Positions 32,187 to 41,095 are shown, numbered from the stretch's first letter. The stretch: DNA of 44,975 nt from Micavibrio sp. UBA6139 (GCA_002423285.1 DIVF01000061.1:1-44975); one strand, 5' to 3'. Program-made: numbers and translations. Notes: generated by a model not told the origin, from the letters alone.

Positions 32187-33171
32187 GTCTTTTCCGCGCC
32201 CCGCAGCACAAGATCGGCGCACGCCGTTGCTCGATCTGTTCCCACCGCTGGCCCCCTATTCCAGTGGTTTTTTATCCGTAGATGCCATTCATAATCTGTA
32301 CTGGGAACAAAGCGGTAATCCGGATGGTGTTCCGGTTGTTCTGTTACATGGCGGCCCCGGTGGCGGCGCATCACCAACACACCGCCAATTTTTTGATCCC
32401 GACCATTACCGCATCGTAATTTTTGATCAACGCGGTGCGGGTCGCTCAACCCCCTTGGGCAGTATTAAAAATAATACGACCGCGCATTTGATTGATGACA
32501 TCGAAACACTGCGCCGTCATTTGGGGATCGACCGCTGGCATGTCTTTGGCGGATCATGGGGCAGTACACTGGGCATTGCCTATGCACAAGAACACCCGGA
32601 ACGCTGCATCAGCATGATTTTGCGCGGCATCTTCCTTCTGGAACAAAATGAAGTTGATTGGTTCATCTATGGCATGCGGAGCCTGTTCCCTGAAGCATGG
32701 GAGCAATTTGCAGGGCTGCTGCCGGAAGACGAACAATATGATTTACTGGAAGGCTATTATGAACGCCTGACCACTGGCACGCCGGATGAACAGATGGAAG
32801 CCGCTATTCGCTGGGCCTTATATGAAGGGGCCTGTTCTTCTCTGCTGCCCAATTACGATACCATCACCACACCGGAACAAAAAAACTACGCCCTCGCACT
32901 GGCGCGGATTGAGGCGCATTACTTCCGCAACAATCTAATTTCCGTCGATCAAAGCCTGATGAACCGCATTGATCGTCTACGCTCTATCCCGGCGACCATT
33001 ATTCATGGCCGCTATGATGTCATCTGCCCCATTCAAACTGCGCATAAACTGCACCAGCTATGGCCGGAAGCTGATTATGTGATCGTTCCGGATGGCGGGC
33101 ATTCGGCATTAGACCCAGCCATTCGTTCGCGTCTGATCGAAGCCGTCGAACAAGCAAAAACGCTCATCTAA
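32158..33171 (+). CDS. pip: proline iminopeptidase
   Basis: 337 residues, slightly longer than the family average of about 315. Cytoplasmic alpha/beta hydrolase (family S33) that releases N-terminal proline from peptides. LLHGGPGGGASP is the oxyanion hole. FDQRGAGRSTP follows. VFGGSWGSTLGIAYA holds Ser133. HGRYDVICP holds Asp and PDGGHSALDP the His. The chosen start overlaps the upstream gene by 29 bases and has AGGTG before it. It is followed after 17 bases by pgk, so the three genes from 31272 to 34394 may form one transcript. It fits peptide use as food. Confidence 0.92.
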   Translation: MNKTAAQSPKSFPRPAAQDRRTPLLDLFPPLAPYSSGFLSVDAIHNLYWEQSGNPDGVPVVLLHGGPGGGASPTHRQFFDPDHYRIVIFDQRGAGRSTPLGSIKNNTTAHLIDDIETLRRHLGIDRWHVFGGSWGSTLGIAYAQEHPERCISMILRGIFLLEQNEVDWFIYGMRSLFPEAWEQFAGLLPEDEQYDLLEGYYERLTTGTPDEQMEAAIRWALYEGACSSLLPNYDTITTPEQKNYALALARIEAHYFRNNLISVDQSLMNRIDRLRSIPATIIHGRYDVICPIQTAHKLHQLWPEADYVIVPDGGHSALDPAIRSRLIEAVEQAKTLI

Positions 33172-33188
33172 CTTTTAAGGACAAAATC

Positions 33189-34394
33189 ATGACCTTCAAA
33201 ACCATTCGCGATATTGATGTTAAGGGTAAAGTTATTTTGCTGCGCGCCGATTTGAACGTGCCCGCGAAAGACGGCGTTGTCACCGACACAACCCGCATTG
33301 ACCGTTTGAAGGACACCATTGATTATCTTGTCTCCCACGGCGCCAAAACGCTGGTGATGTCGCATTTTGGCCGCCCAAAGGGTGGCGCAGACCCAGAATT
33401 CTCGCTCGAATTTTTGGTGCCTGTTTTGCAAAAAAAATGGGGTCATGATGTTCGCTTCGCCGATGACTGCATCGGCACTCCGGCGGTAACACTGGCCGGG
33501 TCCTTAAAGGATGGCCAGATTGGTTTGCTGGAAAATGTGCGTTTCCACGCAGGTGAAGAAAAGAACGACCCTGAATTTGTTCAGGCTTTATCTGAACTGG
33601 GCGATATCTATGTGAATGATGCGTTCTCTTCCGCTCACCGTGCCCATGCATCAACCGAAGGTTTGGCGCATGTCATGCCAACAGCGGCAGGGTTTTTGAT
33701 GGAAGCTGAATTAAACGCCCTGAACGCGGCCCTGGAAAAACCCGAACGCCCATTGGCGGCGATTGTCGGCGGTGCAAAGATTTCAACCAAGCTGGAACTG
33801 CTCGGCAATCTGGTTGAAAAGGCCGATATGCTGATTTTGGGCGGCGGCATGGCCAATACGTTTTTACACGCACAAGGCGTTGATCTGAAATCATCCCTGT
33901 GTGAAAAGGACATGGCGGACCAGGCGCGTGCCATTATGGCCAAGGCCAAGGAAAAGGGCTGCGATATTTTGCTGCCTGTTGATGGTGTGTGGTCGATGAA
34001 ATTTGCCGCCGGGGCAGAACATGCTGTGTGCGCCATGAACGCGGTACCGGATGGCACAATGGTTTTGGATATTGGCCCGCAAAGCGTGGCAATGTTGAAA
34101 CAACGCCTCGCCTTCGCCAAAACAATCGTTTGGAACGGCCCGCTGGGCGCGTTTGAAATTGCACCGTTCGATCAGGGCACAGTTGAACTGGCCAAGTATG
34201 TTGTTGAACGCACCAAGGTTGGCGATGTGACGTCCGTTGCCGGTGGCGGTGATACGGTTGCCGCATTGGAACAGGCCGGGGTTGTTGAAAAACTGACCTA
34301 TGTGTCTTCCGCTGGCGGTGCCTTTCTGGAATGGATGGAAGGAAAAACGCTGCCAGGCGTTGCGGCCCTGACAGCGTTTAAAAAAGCAGCTTAA
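33189..34394 (+). CDS. pgk: phosphoglycerate kinase
   Basis: 401 residues, normal length. Transfers phosphate between 1,3-bisphosphoglycerate and ADP in glycolysis and gluconeogenesis. RADLNVP, DTTRIDR and MSHFGRPKGG are the substrate-binding segments. GLLENVRFHAGEEKNDPEF, VNDAFSSAHRAHAST and AIVGGAKISTKLELL follow. GGGMANTF, VWNGPLGAFE and SVAGGGDTVAALE bind the nucleotide. AAGGAC precedes the ATG. It ends 4 bases before the end of the convergent DUF2336 gene. Confidence 0.95.
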   Translation: MTFKTIRDIDVKGKVILLRADLNVPAKDGVVTDTTRIDRLKDTIDYLVSHGAKTLVMSHFGRPKGGADPEFSLEFLVPVLQKKWGHDVRFADDCIGTPAVTLAGSLKDGQIGLLENVRFHAGEEKNDPEFVQALSELGDIYVNDAFSSAHRAHASTEGLAHVMPTAAGFLMEAELNALNAALEKPERPLAAIVGGAKISTKLELLGNLVEKADMLILGGGMANTFLHAQGVDLKSSLCEKDMADQARAIMAKAKEKGCDILLPVDGVWSMKFAAGAEHAVCAMNAVPDGTMVLDIGPQSVAMLKQRLAFAKTIVWNGPLGAFEIAPFDQGTVELAKYVVERTKVGDVTSVAGGGDTVAALEQAGVVEKLTYVSSAGGAFLEWMEGKTLPGVAALTAFKKAA

Positions 34395-34398
34395 AAAC

Positions 34399-35508
34399 TT
34401 ACTTCAGGCCCAATAAGGCCCGGGCCTGATCTTGCCCAACGCGGTCATACGCCGCCAAGGCTTTCAGCAATTCATTGTGATCGACAATCCGGTCTTCACT
34501 GCGCAGGCGTTGCGTCATCATATAGATGCGCGACAAATCGCCCTTGGTCAGGTTCAAGGCTTTACAGGTCACCGCCAATGATTTTCCCCCTGCCTCGCAC
34601 ATAATTTCATGCACGGTGCGTACCGGGATTTTATAATGGCGAGAGAACATGGCAAGGAACGTCCCAAACTGGCCACGTTGCAATGTTTCCATGATGACAT
34701 GCAGATTCAAACGGCCATTCCGTGCCATTTGTTCCACCGCTTCATTCATCTGAACCGTCGGCATAAACTGTTTTTTCTGGTTGCCATCGGCCAGTTCAAA
34801 AATAACATCATTGACCGCATCCATGGCGGCCTTGTCCTGTATCCCGAAATAATCGCGGATATACTGGCGCAATTCCGAACCGACATATTGGTACAAATGA
34901 CGGGCAACCGCTTCGGGCAGATCCGTGCGCATCAACAGCGGCTTGGCCAGCTCTTCCGACCCTTCCGCCATGCCACCTAAAATTTCGGCGGTGCGGCGGC
35001 TCAGGTGAATTTTTTCGTTCTTGGCCAGAACCAAGGCTGTTTCTGGTTCGCGTGTTTCGGCCAATACATTCATAACACCGTCGCTCAAAGACGCGCGGGC
35101 GGCAATGGCGCGCCAGTAATCGGCGCCCTTACCTTTAATAATATAAAGCAGATCGAGATCGCTGAGGGCCCCGCTCGACTTCAACATGGGCGAAGCGACA
35201 GAAATTTCATCATTGGCAATATGAAGCGCCACACGCAGCGGCACAGAATCAATCACGGCGAGGCGTTCAGATAAAGCCTGACGCAAATCTGCTTCGGCCT
35301 GACGCATCAGGCTGATGAGAACATCAGAAATCAACTCGCGCTCACGGGGCCCCAGATTTTTTTCCAGAAGCTCAACCACCGCGCTGGTCAATTCCGCGCG
35401 GGCCAATGGCGTTTCATCCTTGGCAAGGCTGTACAGCCTGTGATTGTCATACAGACGAACCAGAATCGGCGCGACATCCGGTGATTTTTCGAAAATACGA
35501 AGATCCAT
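34399..35508 (-). CDS. DUF2336 domain protein
   Basis: 369 residues from the ATG at 35508; a start at 35556 would add 16 unconserved residues. The protein is all-helical with HEAT-like repeats. LTSAVVELLEKNLGPRERELISDVLISLMR and ADLRQALSERLAVIDSVPLRVALHIANDEI resemble the family. YIIKGKGADYWRAIAARASLSDGVMNVLAETREP also does. DUF2336 proteins are typical of Alphaproteobacteria; function unknown to me. No signal peptide. The 3' end carries an inverted repeat TCAGGCCC (34404-34411) with GGGCCTGA (34422-34429), which could help end the pgk transcript. Confidence 0.82.
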   Translation of the reverse strand: MDLRIFEKSPDVAPILVRLYDNHRLYSLAKDETPLARAELTSAVVELLEKNLGPRERELISDVLISLMRQAEADLRQALSERLAVIDSVPLRVALHIANDEISVASPMLKSSGALSDLDLLYIIKGKGADYWRAIAARASLSDGVMNVLAETREPETALVLAKNEKIHLSRRTAEILGGMAEGSEELAKPLLMRTDLPEAVARHLYQYVGSELRQYIRDYFGIQDKAAMDAVNDVIFELADGNQKKQFMPTVQMNEAVEQMARNGRLNLHVIMETLQRGQFGTFLAMFSRHYKIPVRTVHEIMCEAGGKSLAVTCKALNLTKGDLSRIYMMTQRLRSEDRIVDHNELLKALAAYDRVGQDQARALLGLK

Positions 35509-35850
35509 TTTTTCTCGTTTGACCCCAACAAACAGTCTTATTGATACGCAAGGCATCCCCCGACGCCTTAAAACGTACCGCCAAATTACTGTAGTCAGGC
35601 CTTTTTTTATTAGATTATGCAGACTTGCCTGAACTCACACACGGTCATGGCTTAAGATGCCACTTCCTTTCACTCTCAGCCCCTATAATTACCTAAATAT
35701 GTTTATATTAGGTTAAAATGATGTTTTCTGCGGGGTTGGCCGGGGGCTATCCATATTCCCGGTTAGAAAGGTTTTGTTAACCCTCGTAGATTACGATATA
35801 TATTGTACGTCTTTCGGGGTTCACGTGGTTATTTCATGGGGTTTTAAGTA
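35509..35850. other. 342-base intergenic region with a dyad and a promoter
   Basis: AT-rich. It holds ACCTAA (35691-35696) and TTAGGT (35708-35713), a perfect 6-base inverted repeat with 11 bases between, possibly an operator. It also holds a promoter TTGTTA (35774-35779), 17 bases, TATATA (35797-35802). A TCAGGC...GCCTGA pair at about 35616-35635 has a long T-rich loop. No RNA gene or open frame is seen. Confidence 0.5.
35774..35802 (+). promoter_or_regulatory. promoter of the 92-residue gene
   Basis: TTGTTA, a 17-base spacer, TATATA. The predicted start is near 35809, giving a leader of about 42 bases to the ATG at 35851. Confidence 0.55.
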
Positions 35851-36129
35851 ATGGCTTTGGCAGTCAATCCATCCATCGGGCAAGCGCAGCAAAGCTCTGT
35901 AAACCCGTATCAGCGTAATGAAGACCAAGTCCGCAATAACGCACGCCGCGAAGGTACCGAACCAACAACATCCGAAACACGCCCTGCTTCCGTGTCCGCA
36001 GCCCGGACGCAAGAATCAGAAACACGCAACACCCGCCAGCGCGACGAAGACCGCCAGCAGGCCAATAGCGAAGCCCGCGACACCCGTCAGGGTCAAACCC
36101 GTGGCAGCGTCGTTGATATCCGGGTTTAA
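35851..36129 (+). CDS. small disordered protein of unknown function (92 residues)
   Basis: 92 residues, almost all polar: Arg, Gln, Thr, Ser, Glu, Asn, with no hydrophobic core, no Cys and no signal peptide. The middle has repeated SETR/TQESETRNTRQR patterns and the end is GSVVDIRV. It is predicted disordered by composition. It has its own promoter and a terminator, so it is likely a real, separately expressed gene. Codons match those of neighbouring genes. No family is recognised. Confidence 0.62.
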   Translation: MALAVNPSIGQAQQSSVNPYQRNEDQVRNNARREGTEPTTSETRPASVSAARTQESETRNTRQRDEDRQQANSEARDTRQGQTRGSVVDIRV

Positions 36130-36156
36130 TCCCCCGTTGATATAAAAAGAATAAGG

Positions 36157-36181
36157 CGGTCCTTTTGGGGGCCGTTTTTTT
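36157..36181 (+). terminator. intrinsic terminator after the 92-residue gene
   Basis: CGGTCC (36157-36162), loop TTTTGG, GGGCCG (36169-36174), then seven T. One wobble pair in a 6-bp stem. Confidence 0.75.
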
Positions 36182-36272
36182 ATGCCCGCAATTGATTGCA
36201 GCGCAATATGGACAAGGCCCCCGCCCTGTCGCAAAATACACGCATAGCGGCACATCATCAGGACCAATAAAA

Positions 36273-37349
36273 ATGACAGACCAGAACTGGGATCAGTACA
36301 GCACCTATCTTCAGCTTGATAAAGTACTGGACGCACAAACCCCGTGGAGTGGCACACCCGGCGCTAGTGACTTCTCCCATGATGAAATGCTGTTCATCAT
36401 CTTTCACCAGACTTACGAATTATGGTTCAAACAAATCCTGTTCGAACTGGACGATGTGCAGACGCGCTTTACACGCAACATTGTTGATGACCGCGATATC
36501 CAACCGATCGTCGCCCGCCTGAACCGTGTGGTTGAGATTTTTAAAGTGCTGGAGCGCCAGATCGATGTCCTTGAAACGATGCTGCCGCAGGATTTTATCG
36601 ATTTCCGCGATTCCTTACGCACCGCCTCAGGATTCCAGAGCTTGCAATTCCGCCTGATCGAAACGCGATTGGGCTTAAAGCGTGATGACCGCTTGCTCTT
36701 CAACCATTGCCCCTATGACCGCGACTACGCCGCACCAAGCCAGGAAGCCATTCGCACAGCGGAAGCACAAACCACATTGCACGACCAGCTGGACGCATGG
36801 CTGGCCCGTACCCCGTTCGTTGATTTCGGCGGTTATAAATTCTGGGAAGAATACCGGAAATCCGTTCATAAAATGCTAGATGATAAGGAAGCCCTCGTCC
36901 GCAAATCCATGAAGGACGATGCCCTGCAACGCGAACTGGACGGGATTGAGCGCGGACGCCAGAAATTCGACAGTATCTTTGATAAGAAAAGCACGGGCTG
37001 GCGTTTATCGGACCGCGCCTTGCAAGCGGCTCTCTTTATTTCCATCTATCGCACCGAACCGATGTTACAGGGTCCGGCGACATTATTATCACTGGTCATG
37101 GATATTGATGCCCTGCTGTCCCGCTGGCGTTACCGCCATGCGTTGATGGTTCAGCGCATGATGGGATTGAGCGTTGGTACAGGCGGGTCCACGGGTTACA
37201 GCTATCTCATGCAAACACTGGAGCAGCACCGGATTTTCAAGGATCTCTTTGCGCTCTCCACCTATCTGATCCCTGCTGCTGCGCGCCCGACCCTGCCCGA
37301 TGATCTCAGCCGGGAAATGGGTTACCGCTACACCGCGAAAGCCTCATAA
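36273..37349 (+). CDS. kynA: tryptophan 2,3-dioxygenase
   Basis: 358 residues from the ATG at 36273, which has AGGACCA upstream; a start at 36165 lies in the terminator. Heme enzyme that opens the indole ring of tryptophan to N-formylkynurenine. FIIFHQTYELWFKQILFELD holds His45 (substrate base). ASGFQSLQFR follows. RYRHALMVQRMMGLSVGTGG holds the heme-ligand His and the Trp-carboxylate loop. HRIFKDLFALSTYLIP is the end. It is longer than the usual about 280 residues of bacterial forms because of the mid-region, and closer to the eukaryotic type. It is in an operon with kynU, 1 base apart. Confidence 0.92.
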   Translation: MTDQNWDQYSTYLQLDKVLDAQTPWSGTPGASDFSHDEMLFIIFHQTYELWFKQILFELDDVQTRFTRNIVDDRDIQPIVARLNRVVEIFKVLERQIDVLETMLPQDFIDFRDSLRTASGFQSLQFRLIETRLGLKRDDRLLFNHCPYDRDYAAPSQEAIRTAEAQTTLHDQLDAWLARTPFVDFGGYKFWEEYRKSVHKMLDDKEALVRKSMKDDALQRELDGIERGRQKFDSIFDKKSTGWRLSDRALQAALFISIYRTEPMLQGPATLLSLVMDIDALLSRWRYRHALMVQRMMGLSVGTGGSTGYSYLMQTLEQHRIFKDLFALSTYLIPAAARPTLPDDLSREMGYRYTAKAS

Positions 37350-37350
37350 T

Positions 37351-38493
37351 ATGAAACACCTGTTTTCAACCGCACTGGCGGCAACCCCAATGCATTTCGC
37401 GGCCCACAGCCATCATCTGTGGCCCGATGCCAGCCGCACGGGGCAACAACAATACTGGAACGATTCTGCAACATTGTCGGATAACAAATGGGACAAGGTC
37501 TTTGCGGAGATTATTCCATCCGTGCAACGCCACATTGCCGGGCATTTAAACCTGTCAAACCCCAGCAATATCGCCTTTGCCCCCAACACGCATGAATTTG
37601 TAAATCGCCTGTTATCGTGCCTGCCCGATAGGCCGCATATCCTGACCACAGACAGCGAATTCCACAGCTTTACACGCCAGATATCCAGATTGGAAGAAGA
37701 CGGGCTGGTCCGGGTCACACGCATTGCGTCCATGCCCTTTGATACATTCGTCGAACGCTTCGCTGCGGCGGCACGCGCAGAACATCACGACATGGTTTTT
37801 TTCAGCCATGTGTTTTTCAATTCCGGTTTTGCCATTCCTGATTTAAAAACCATTGTTGATTCCATATCGGCGCCCGAAACATTCATCATCATTGATGGCT
37901 ATCACGGCTTTATGGCCATCCCCACCGATCTATCCGCCATTGAAAACCGCGCCTTTTATCTCGCTGGTGGTTATAAATATGCCATGGCCGGTGAAGGATG
38001 CTGCTTTATGCATTGCCCGCCGGGTTACGCCCCGCGCCCGCGCAATACCGGATGGTTTGCCGATATGGGCGCATTGGCGGCTAAGCAAGGCCACGTCAAT
38101 TACGCTGAAAACGGTTTCCGGTTCTGGGGCGCGACTTTTGACCCGTCGGGGTTGTACCGGATGAATGCCGTGATGCAGATGATGGCGGATCAGGATTTAT
38201 CCGTTGATGAAATGCATGCTCATGTGACGGGGTTACAGGATTATTTTTTAAAATCCCTGATAACCGCCCCCGGTCCGCTGGTGACACCCGTTGATACAAC
38301 AACGCGCGGACGATTCCTGACTTTTGAAACGGAGCAAGCCGCCGCCATCCACGACGAATTGCAAACCCGCCAGATCATTACAGATCATCGCGGGTCGCGC
38401 CTTCGTTTTGGATTTGGGATTTATCATGACCGGGCAGATATTGACCGCCTGATCGCGGCTCTACTGGAATGCGACTTCGTTAAAGCTGCGTAG
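37351..38493 (+). CDS. kynU: class V aminotransferase-fold enzyme, probable kynureninase
   Basis: 380 residues. PLP enzyme: FIIIDGYHGFMAIP has the Asp182 that holds the pyridine nitrogen. YLAGGYKYAMAGEGCCFM has the Lys209 that binds PLP. The N-terminus PMHFAAHSHHLWPD and the RFGFGIYHDRADIDRLI end are typical of the class V fold. The general sequence is not a textbook kynureninase, but the kynA context (1 base apart) argues for it: kynurenine to anthranilate plus alanine. A selenocysteine-lyase-like or isopenicillin-epimerase-like enzyme is the alternative. The formamidase KynB is not seen. Its 3' end overlaps amn by 33 bases. Confidence 0.65.
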   Translation: MKHLFSTALAATPMHFAAHSHHLWPDASRTGQQQYWNDSATLSDNKWDKVFAEIIPSVQRHIAGHLNLSNPSNIAFAPNTHEFVNRLLSCLPDRPHILTTDSEFHSFTRQISRLEEDGLVRVTRIASMPFDTFVERFAAAARAEHHDMVFFSHVFFNSGFAIPDLKTIVDSISAPETFIIIDGYHGFMAIPTDLSAIENRAFYLAGGYKYAMAGEGCCFMHCPPGYAPRPRNTGWFADMGALAAKQGHVNYAENGFRFWGATFDPSGLYRMNAVMQMMADQDLSVDEMHAHVTGLQDYFLKSLITAPGPLVTPVDTTTRGRFLTFETEQAAAIHDELQTRQIITDHRGSRLRFGFGIYHDRADIDRLIAALLECDFVKAA

Positions 38494-39969
38494 TTTCCGG
38501 CTGTGCAATTTCGCCGTTCCGATGTCACGCAAAAGCGCCATGGTCAAAAGACCAATCTGCAAATGCTGGTCCACGCGGTCGCGGTAGAATTTATCAGCCA
38601 TACCCGGCAATTTTAACTGACCATGCAGCGGTTTATCGGAAACGCACAGCAACGTCCCGTAAGGAACGCGGAAACGGAACCCGTTGGCCGCAATCGTCCC
38701 CGATTCCATATCAAGCGCAATGGCGCGGGACTGGCTCAGGCGTAAGTTCTGGCGAATGGTCGGGCGCAATTCCCAGTTCCGGTCATCAACCGTTGCAACC
38801 GTACCGGTGCGCATAATTTTCTTCAGGTCATATCCCTGCAAACCTGTGACCTGCGCCACGGCTTGTTCCAGTGCAATCTGAATTTCAGACAAGGCCGGCA
38901 ATGGAATGCTTGGGTGCAGATCGCGGTAGAGAACATTGTCTTCGCGCAAATAACCATGTGCCAAAACATAATCGCCCAACGACTGGGAGTTCCGCAGTCC
39001 CGCACAATGCCCCAACATCAACCACGCATGCGGACGCAAAACAGCCACATGGTCGGTAATGGTTTTGGCGTTGGACGGGCCCACCCCGATATTAATCATG
39101 GTGATCCCGCCGCCATCAGCGCGCTTTAAATGGAACGCAGGCATTTGCGGCATGCGCGTCAGGGCCAGGCCCGGCACATCAACCTCACCTGGATCGATCA
39201 GGTTTTTATTGGTAGTGACGCGGTTCCCCGGCTCAACAAACGCAGTGTACTGCGACCGCTCACGGCGCAGTTCCGGATCATCCGTCGGCGACATAATGTC
39301 GCGGCAGATGCGCACAAACTGATCCATATAAAATTGATAGTTTGTATAGATCACATAGTTTTGAAAATGCGTGCCTGCAGTGCCGGTATAATGGCGCAAG
39401 CGCATAATGCTAAGATCAACACGCGGTGCCTTGAACAAGGCCAAGGGCGCAGGTGCGCCGGGAGCCAGATTAAATGTGCCGTTTGCAATTTCATCATCCA
39501 TCAATTCCAGATTGGGTTGATCAAATAAAAGCGGCAAGGCCTGCATCTGGTCATGGGTTAAATCCTGCTCAAGATGGAATTCCTCACCCAGCGCAAAATG
39601 CAGCGGAATGGGCGTATCACTGACACCGATTTCAATCGGTTCGTTGTGATTGATCAGAAGCAAGCGAATTTGTTCGCGGAAATAATAATCGAAAATATCG
39701 GGGCGTGTAACGGTCGTATAATAGGACCCCGGCTTTTGCACGAAACCGTAGGACAGACGTGTATCGGCCCGGTTCGCGGTATCGATCGTCATTTTGATAT
39801 ACGGATAACACGCGGTCACGCGGTGATGGGGCACTTGCCCGGCGGCAAACTGCGCGAAGCTCTCGCGCAGATAACCAACATTGGCATCATAAATTTCACG
39901 GATCGCCTCTGCGGCGTCCTGAGCATCTTTGAATTTACGGGGGCGGAAGTTTTTTGGACCTTTGAACAT
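38461..39969 (-). CDS. amn: AMP nucleosidase
   Basis: 502 residues, about the usual length. Cleaves AMP to adenine and ribose 5-phosphate in the cytoplasm. The N-terminal Amn domain has SYGFVQKPGSYYTTVTRPDIF and the HFALGEEFHLE segment. The C-terminal nucleoside-phosphorylase-like domain has ITMINIGVGPSNAKT and WLMLGHCAGLRNSQSLGDYVLAHGY. ALDMESGTIAANGFRFRVPYGTLLCVSDKP completes the active site. The ATG at 39969 lacks a ribosome site and lies 6 bases from a -10 box. It would supply adenine from consumed nucleotides. Confidence 0.93.
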   Translation of the reverse strand: MFKGPKNFRPRKFKDAQDAAEAIREIYDANVGYLRESFAQFAAGQVPHHRVTACYPYIKMTIDTANRADTRLSYGFVQKPGSYYTTVTRPDIFDYYFREQIRLLLINHNEPIEIGVSDTPIPLHFALGEEFHLEQDLTHDQMQALPLLFDQPNLELMDDEIANGTFNLAPGAPAPLALFKAPRVDLSIMRLRHYTGTAGTHFQNYVIYTNYQFYMDQFVRICRDIMSPTDDPELRRERSQYTAFVEPGNRVTTNKNLIDPGEVDVPGLALTRMPQMPAFHLKRADGGGITMINIGVGPSNAKTITDHVAVLRPHAWLMLGHCAGLRNSQSLGDYVLAHGYLREDNVLYRDLHPSIPLPALSEIQIALEQAVAQVTGLQGYDLKKIMRTGTVATVDDRNWELRPTIRQNLRLSQSRAIALDMESGTIAANGFRFRVPYGTLLCVSDKPLHGQLKLPGMADKFYRDRVDQHLQIGLLTMALLRDIGTAKLHSRKLRSFNEVAFQ

Positions 39970-39975
39970 GTTTCT

Positions 39976-40004
39976 ATAATCGCCGATTTATGCCCACTTT
40001 ACAA
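39976..40004 (-). promoter_or_regulatory. promoter of amn, possibly leaderless
   Basis: On the minus strand TTGTAA (40004-39999), 17 bases, GATTAT (39981-39976), 6 bases and the ATG at 39969. The promoter lies in the 47 bases between ftsY and amn. Confidence 0.5.
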
Positions 40005-40016
40005 GATGTTACCTGA

Positions 40017-41060
40017 TTACCCGCGGATTCCCACCAATGACCGGGCAAAATCATGGGCGTCAAAGGGTTGCAAATCGGCCGCCCCCTCACCCACGCCAAC
40101 GGCATGGATGGGCAGGCCGAACCGGTCCGCCAGCCCGACAACCACCCCGCCTTTGGCCGATCCGTCCAGTTTTGTGACGATCAGGCCCGTGACATTGGTG
40201 ATCTCACGGAAGGTTTCAACTTGGGCATGGGCGTTCTGGCCCGTGGTGGAATCTAAAACCAGCAAGGTTGCGTGGGGAATGGTGTCGTCATGTTTTTTCA
40301 AGACGCGGACAATCTTTTCCAGCTCATCCATCAAATTCTTTTTATTGTGCAACCGCCCCGCCGTGTCGATCATCAAAATATCGGCCCCAGCATCCTTGGC
40401 CTGTTGATATGCTTCATAAGCAACGGCGGCGGCATCCGCCCCGGTATCCTTTGAAATCATCATTGCTCCGGCGCGATCCGCCCAGATTTTCAATTGCTCA
40501 ACGGCGGCTGCGCGGAATGTATCTCCGGCGGCAATGGCAACTTTACGCCCATCCCGCTTGACCCATTGATCGGCCAATTTGCCGATGGTTGTTGTCTTCC
40601 CGGCCCCATTCACACCGCACACCAGAATAACGAACGGGCCATTTCCAGGTTTGTGAAGGACCAGCGGTTTTGCAACAGGCAATAAAATGCCAGCAACGAT
40701 ATCGGCCAGCGCAGCGCGCACTTCATCATCGCCAATGTCTTTACCAAAACGCCCTTCAGAAAATTGTGCGACAATCCGCGCCGCTGTGACCGGGCCAAGG
40801 TCGGCCATAATCAAAGCATCTTCCAAACCGTTCAGCGTGTCTTGATCCAGCTTTTTCTTGGTGAACAGATCACCAAGGTCCTGCCCCAGCTTCGCCGATG
40901 ATTTGCCAAGGCCCATGCCAAGGCGTGATACCCATGTTTCCCCCTCGCGGTCACCAGCGCGGGCCGTGACAGGTGGCTGTTCGGGCACGGCAACAGGTGC
41001 CGGTTGCTCCGCGACCAGGGTAGGTTCTTTTTCGCTTTTATTTCTATTCCAAAACGCCAT
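40017..41060 (-). CDS. ftsY: signal recognition particle receptor FtsY
   Basis: 347 residues. Receptor GTPase that docks ribosome-SRP complexes to the inner membrane. A short acidic/Pro-rich N-terminus (about 1-40) is followed by the N domain. The G domain shows GVNGAGKTTTIGKLA (G1), DTFRAAAVEQL, ILMIDTAGRLHNKKNLM, TKLDGSAKGG and GVGEGAADLQPFDA. The closing PFDAHDFARSLVG is typical of FtsY and differs from the Met-rich end of Ffh. It lacks the long acidic domain of E. coli FtsY, as in many alphaproteobacteria. Confidence 0.94.
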   Translation of the reverse strand: MAFWNRNKSEKEPTLVAEQPAPVAVPEQPPVTARAGDREGETWVSRLGMGLGKSSAKLGQDLGDLFTKKKLDQDTLNGLEDALIMADLGPVTAARIVAQFSEGRFGKDIGDDEVRAALADIVAGILLPVAKPLVLHKPGNGPFVILVCGVNGAGKTTTIGKLADQWVKRDGRKVAIAAGDTFRAAAVEQLKIWADRAGAMMISKDTGADAAAVAYEAYQQAKDAGADILMIDTAGRLHNKKNLMDELEKIVRVLKKHDDTIPHATLLVLDSTTGQNAHAQVETFREITNVTGLIVTKLDGSAKGGVVVGLADRFGLPIHAVGVGEGAADLQPFDAHDFARSLVGIRG

Positions 41061-41066
41061 GGCCGG

Positions 41067-41095
41067 ACCCTAGCAAACTGGGGCAAAAAAGGCAA
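41067..41095 (-). promoter_or_regulatory. candidate promoter of ftsY, possibly leaderless
   Basis: On the minus strand TTGCCT (41095-41090), 17 bases, TAGGGT (41072-41067), 6 bases and the ATG at 41060. The -10 box is weak; the -35 box overlaps the terminator of the upstream gene. Confidence 0.3.

Noticed and set aside
36165..36272. Upstream start for kynA at 36165
   Set aside because: It lies inside the terminator hairpin of the preceding gene and adds an unconserved leader; ATG at 36273 has a ribosome site.
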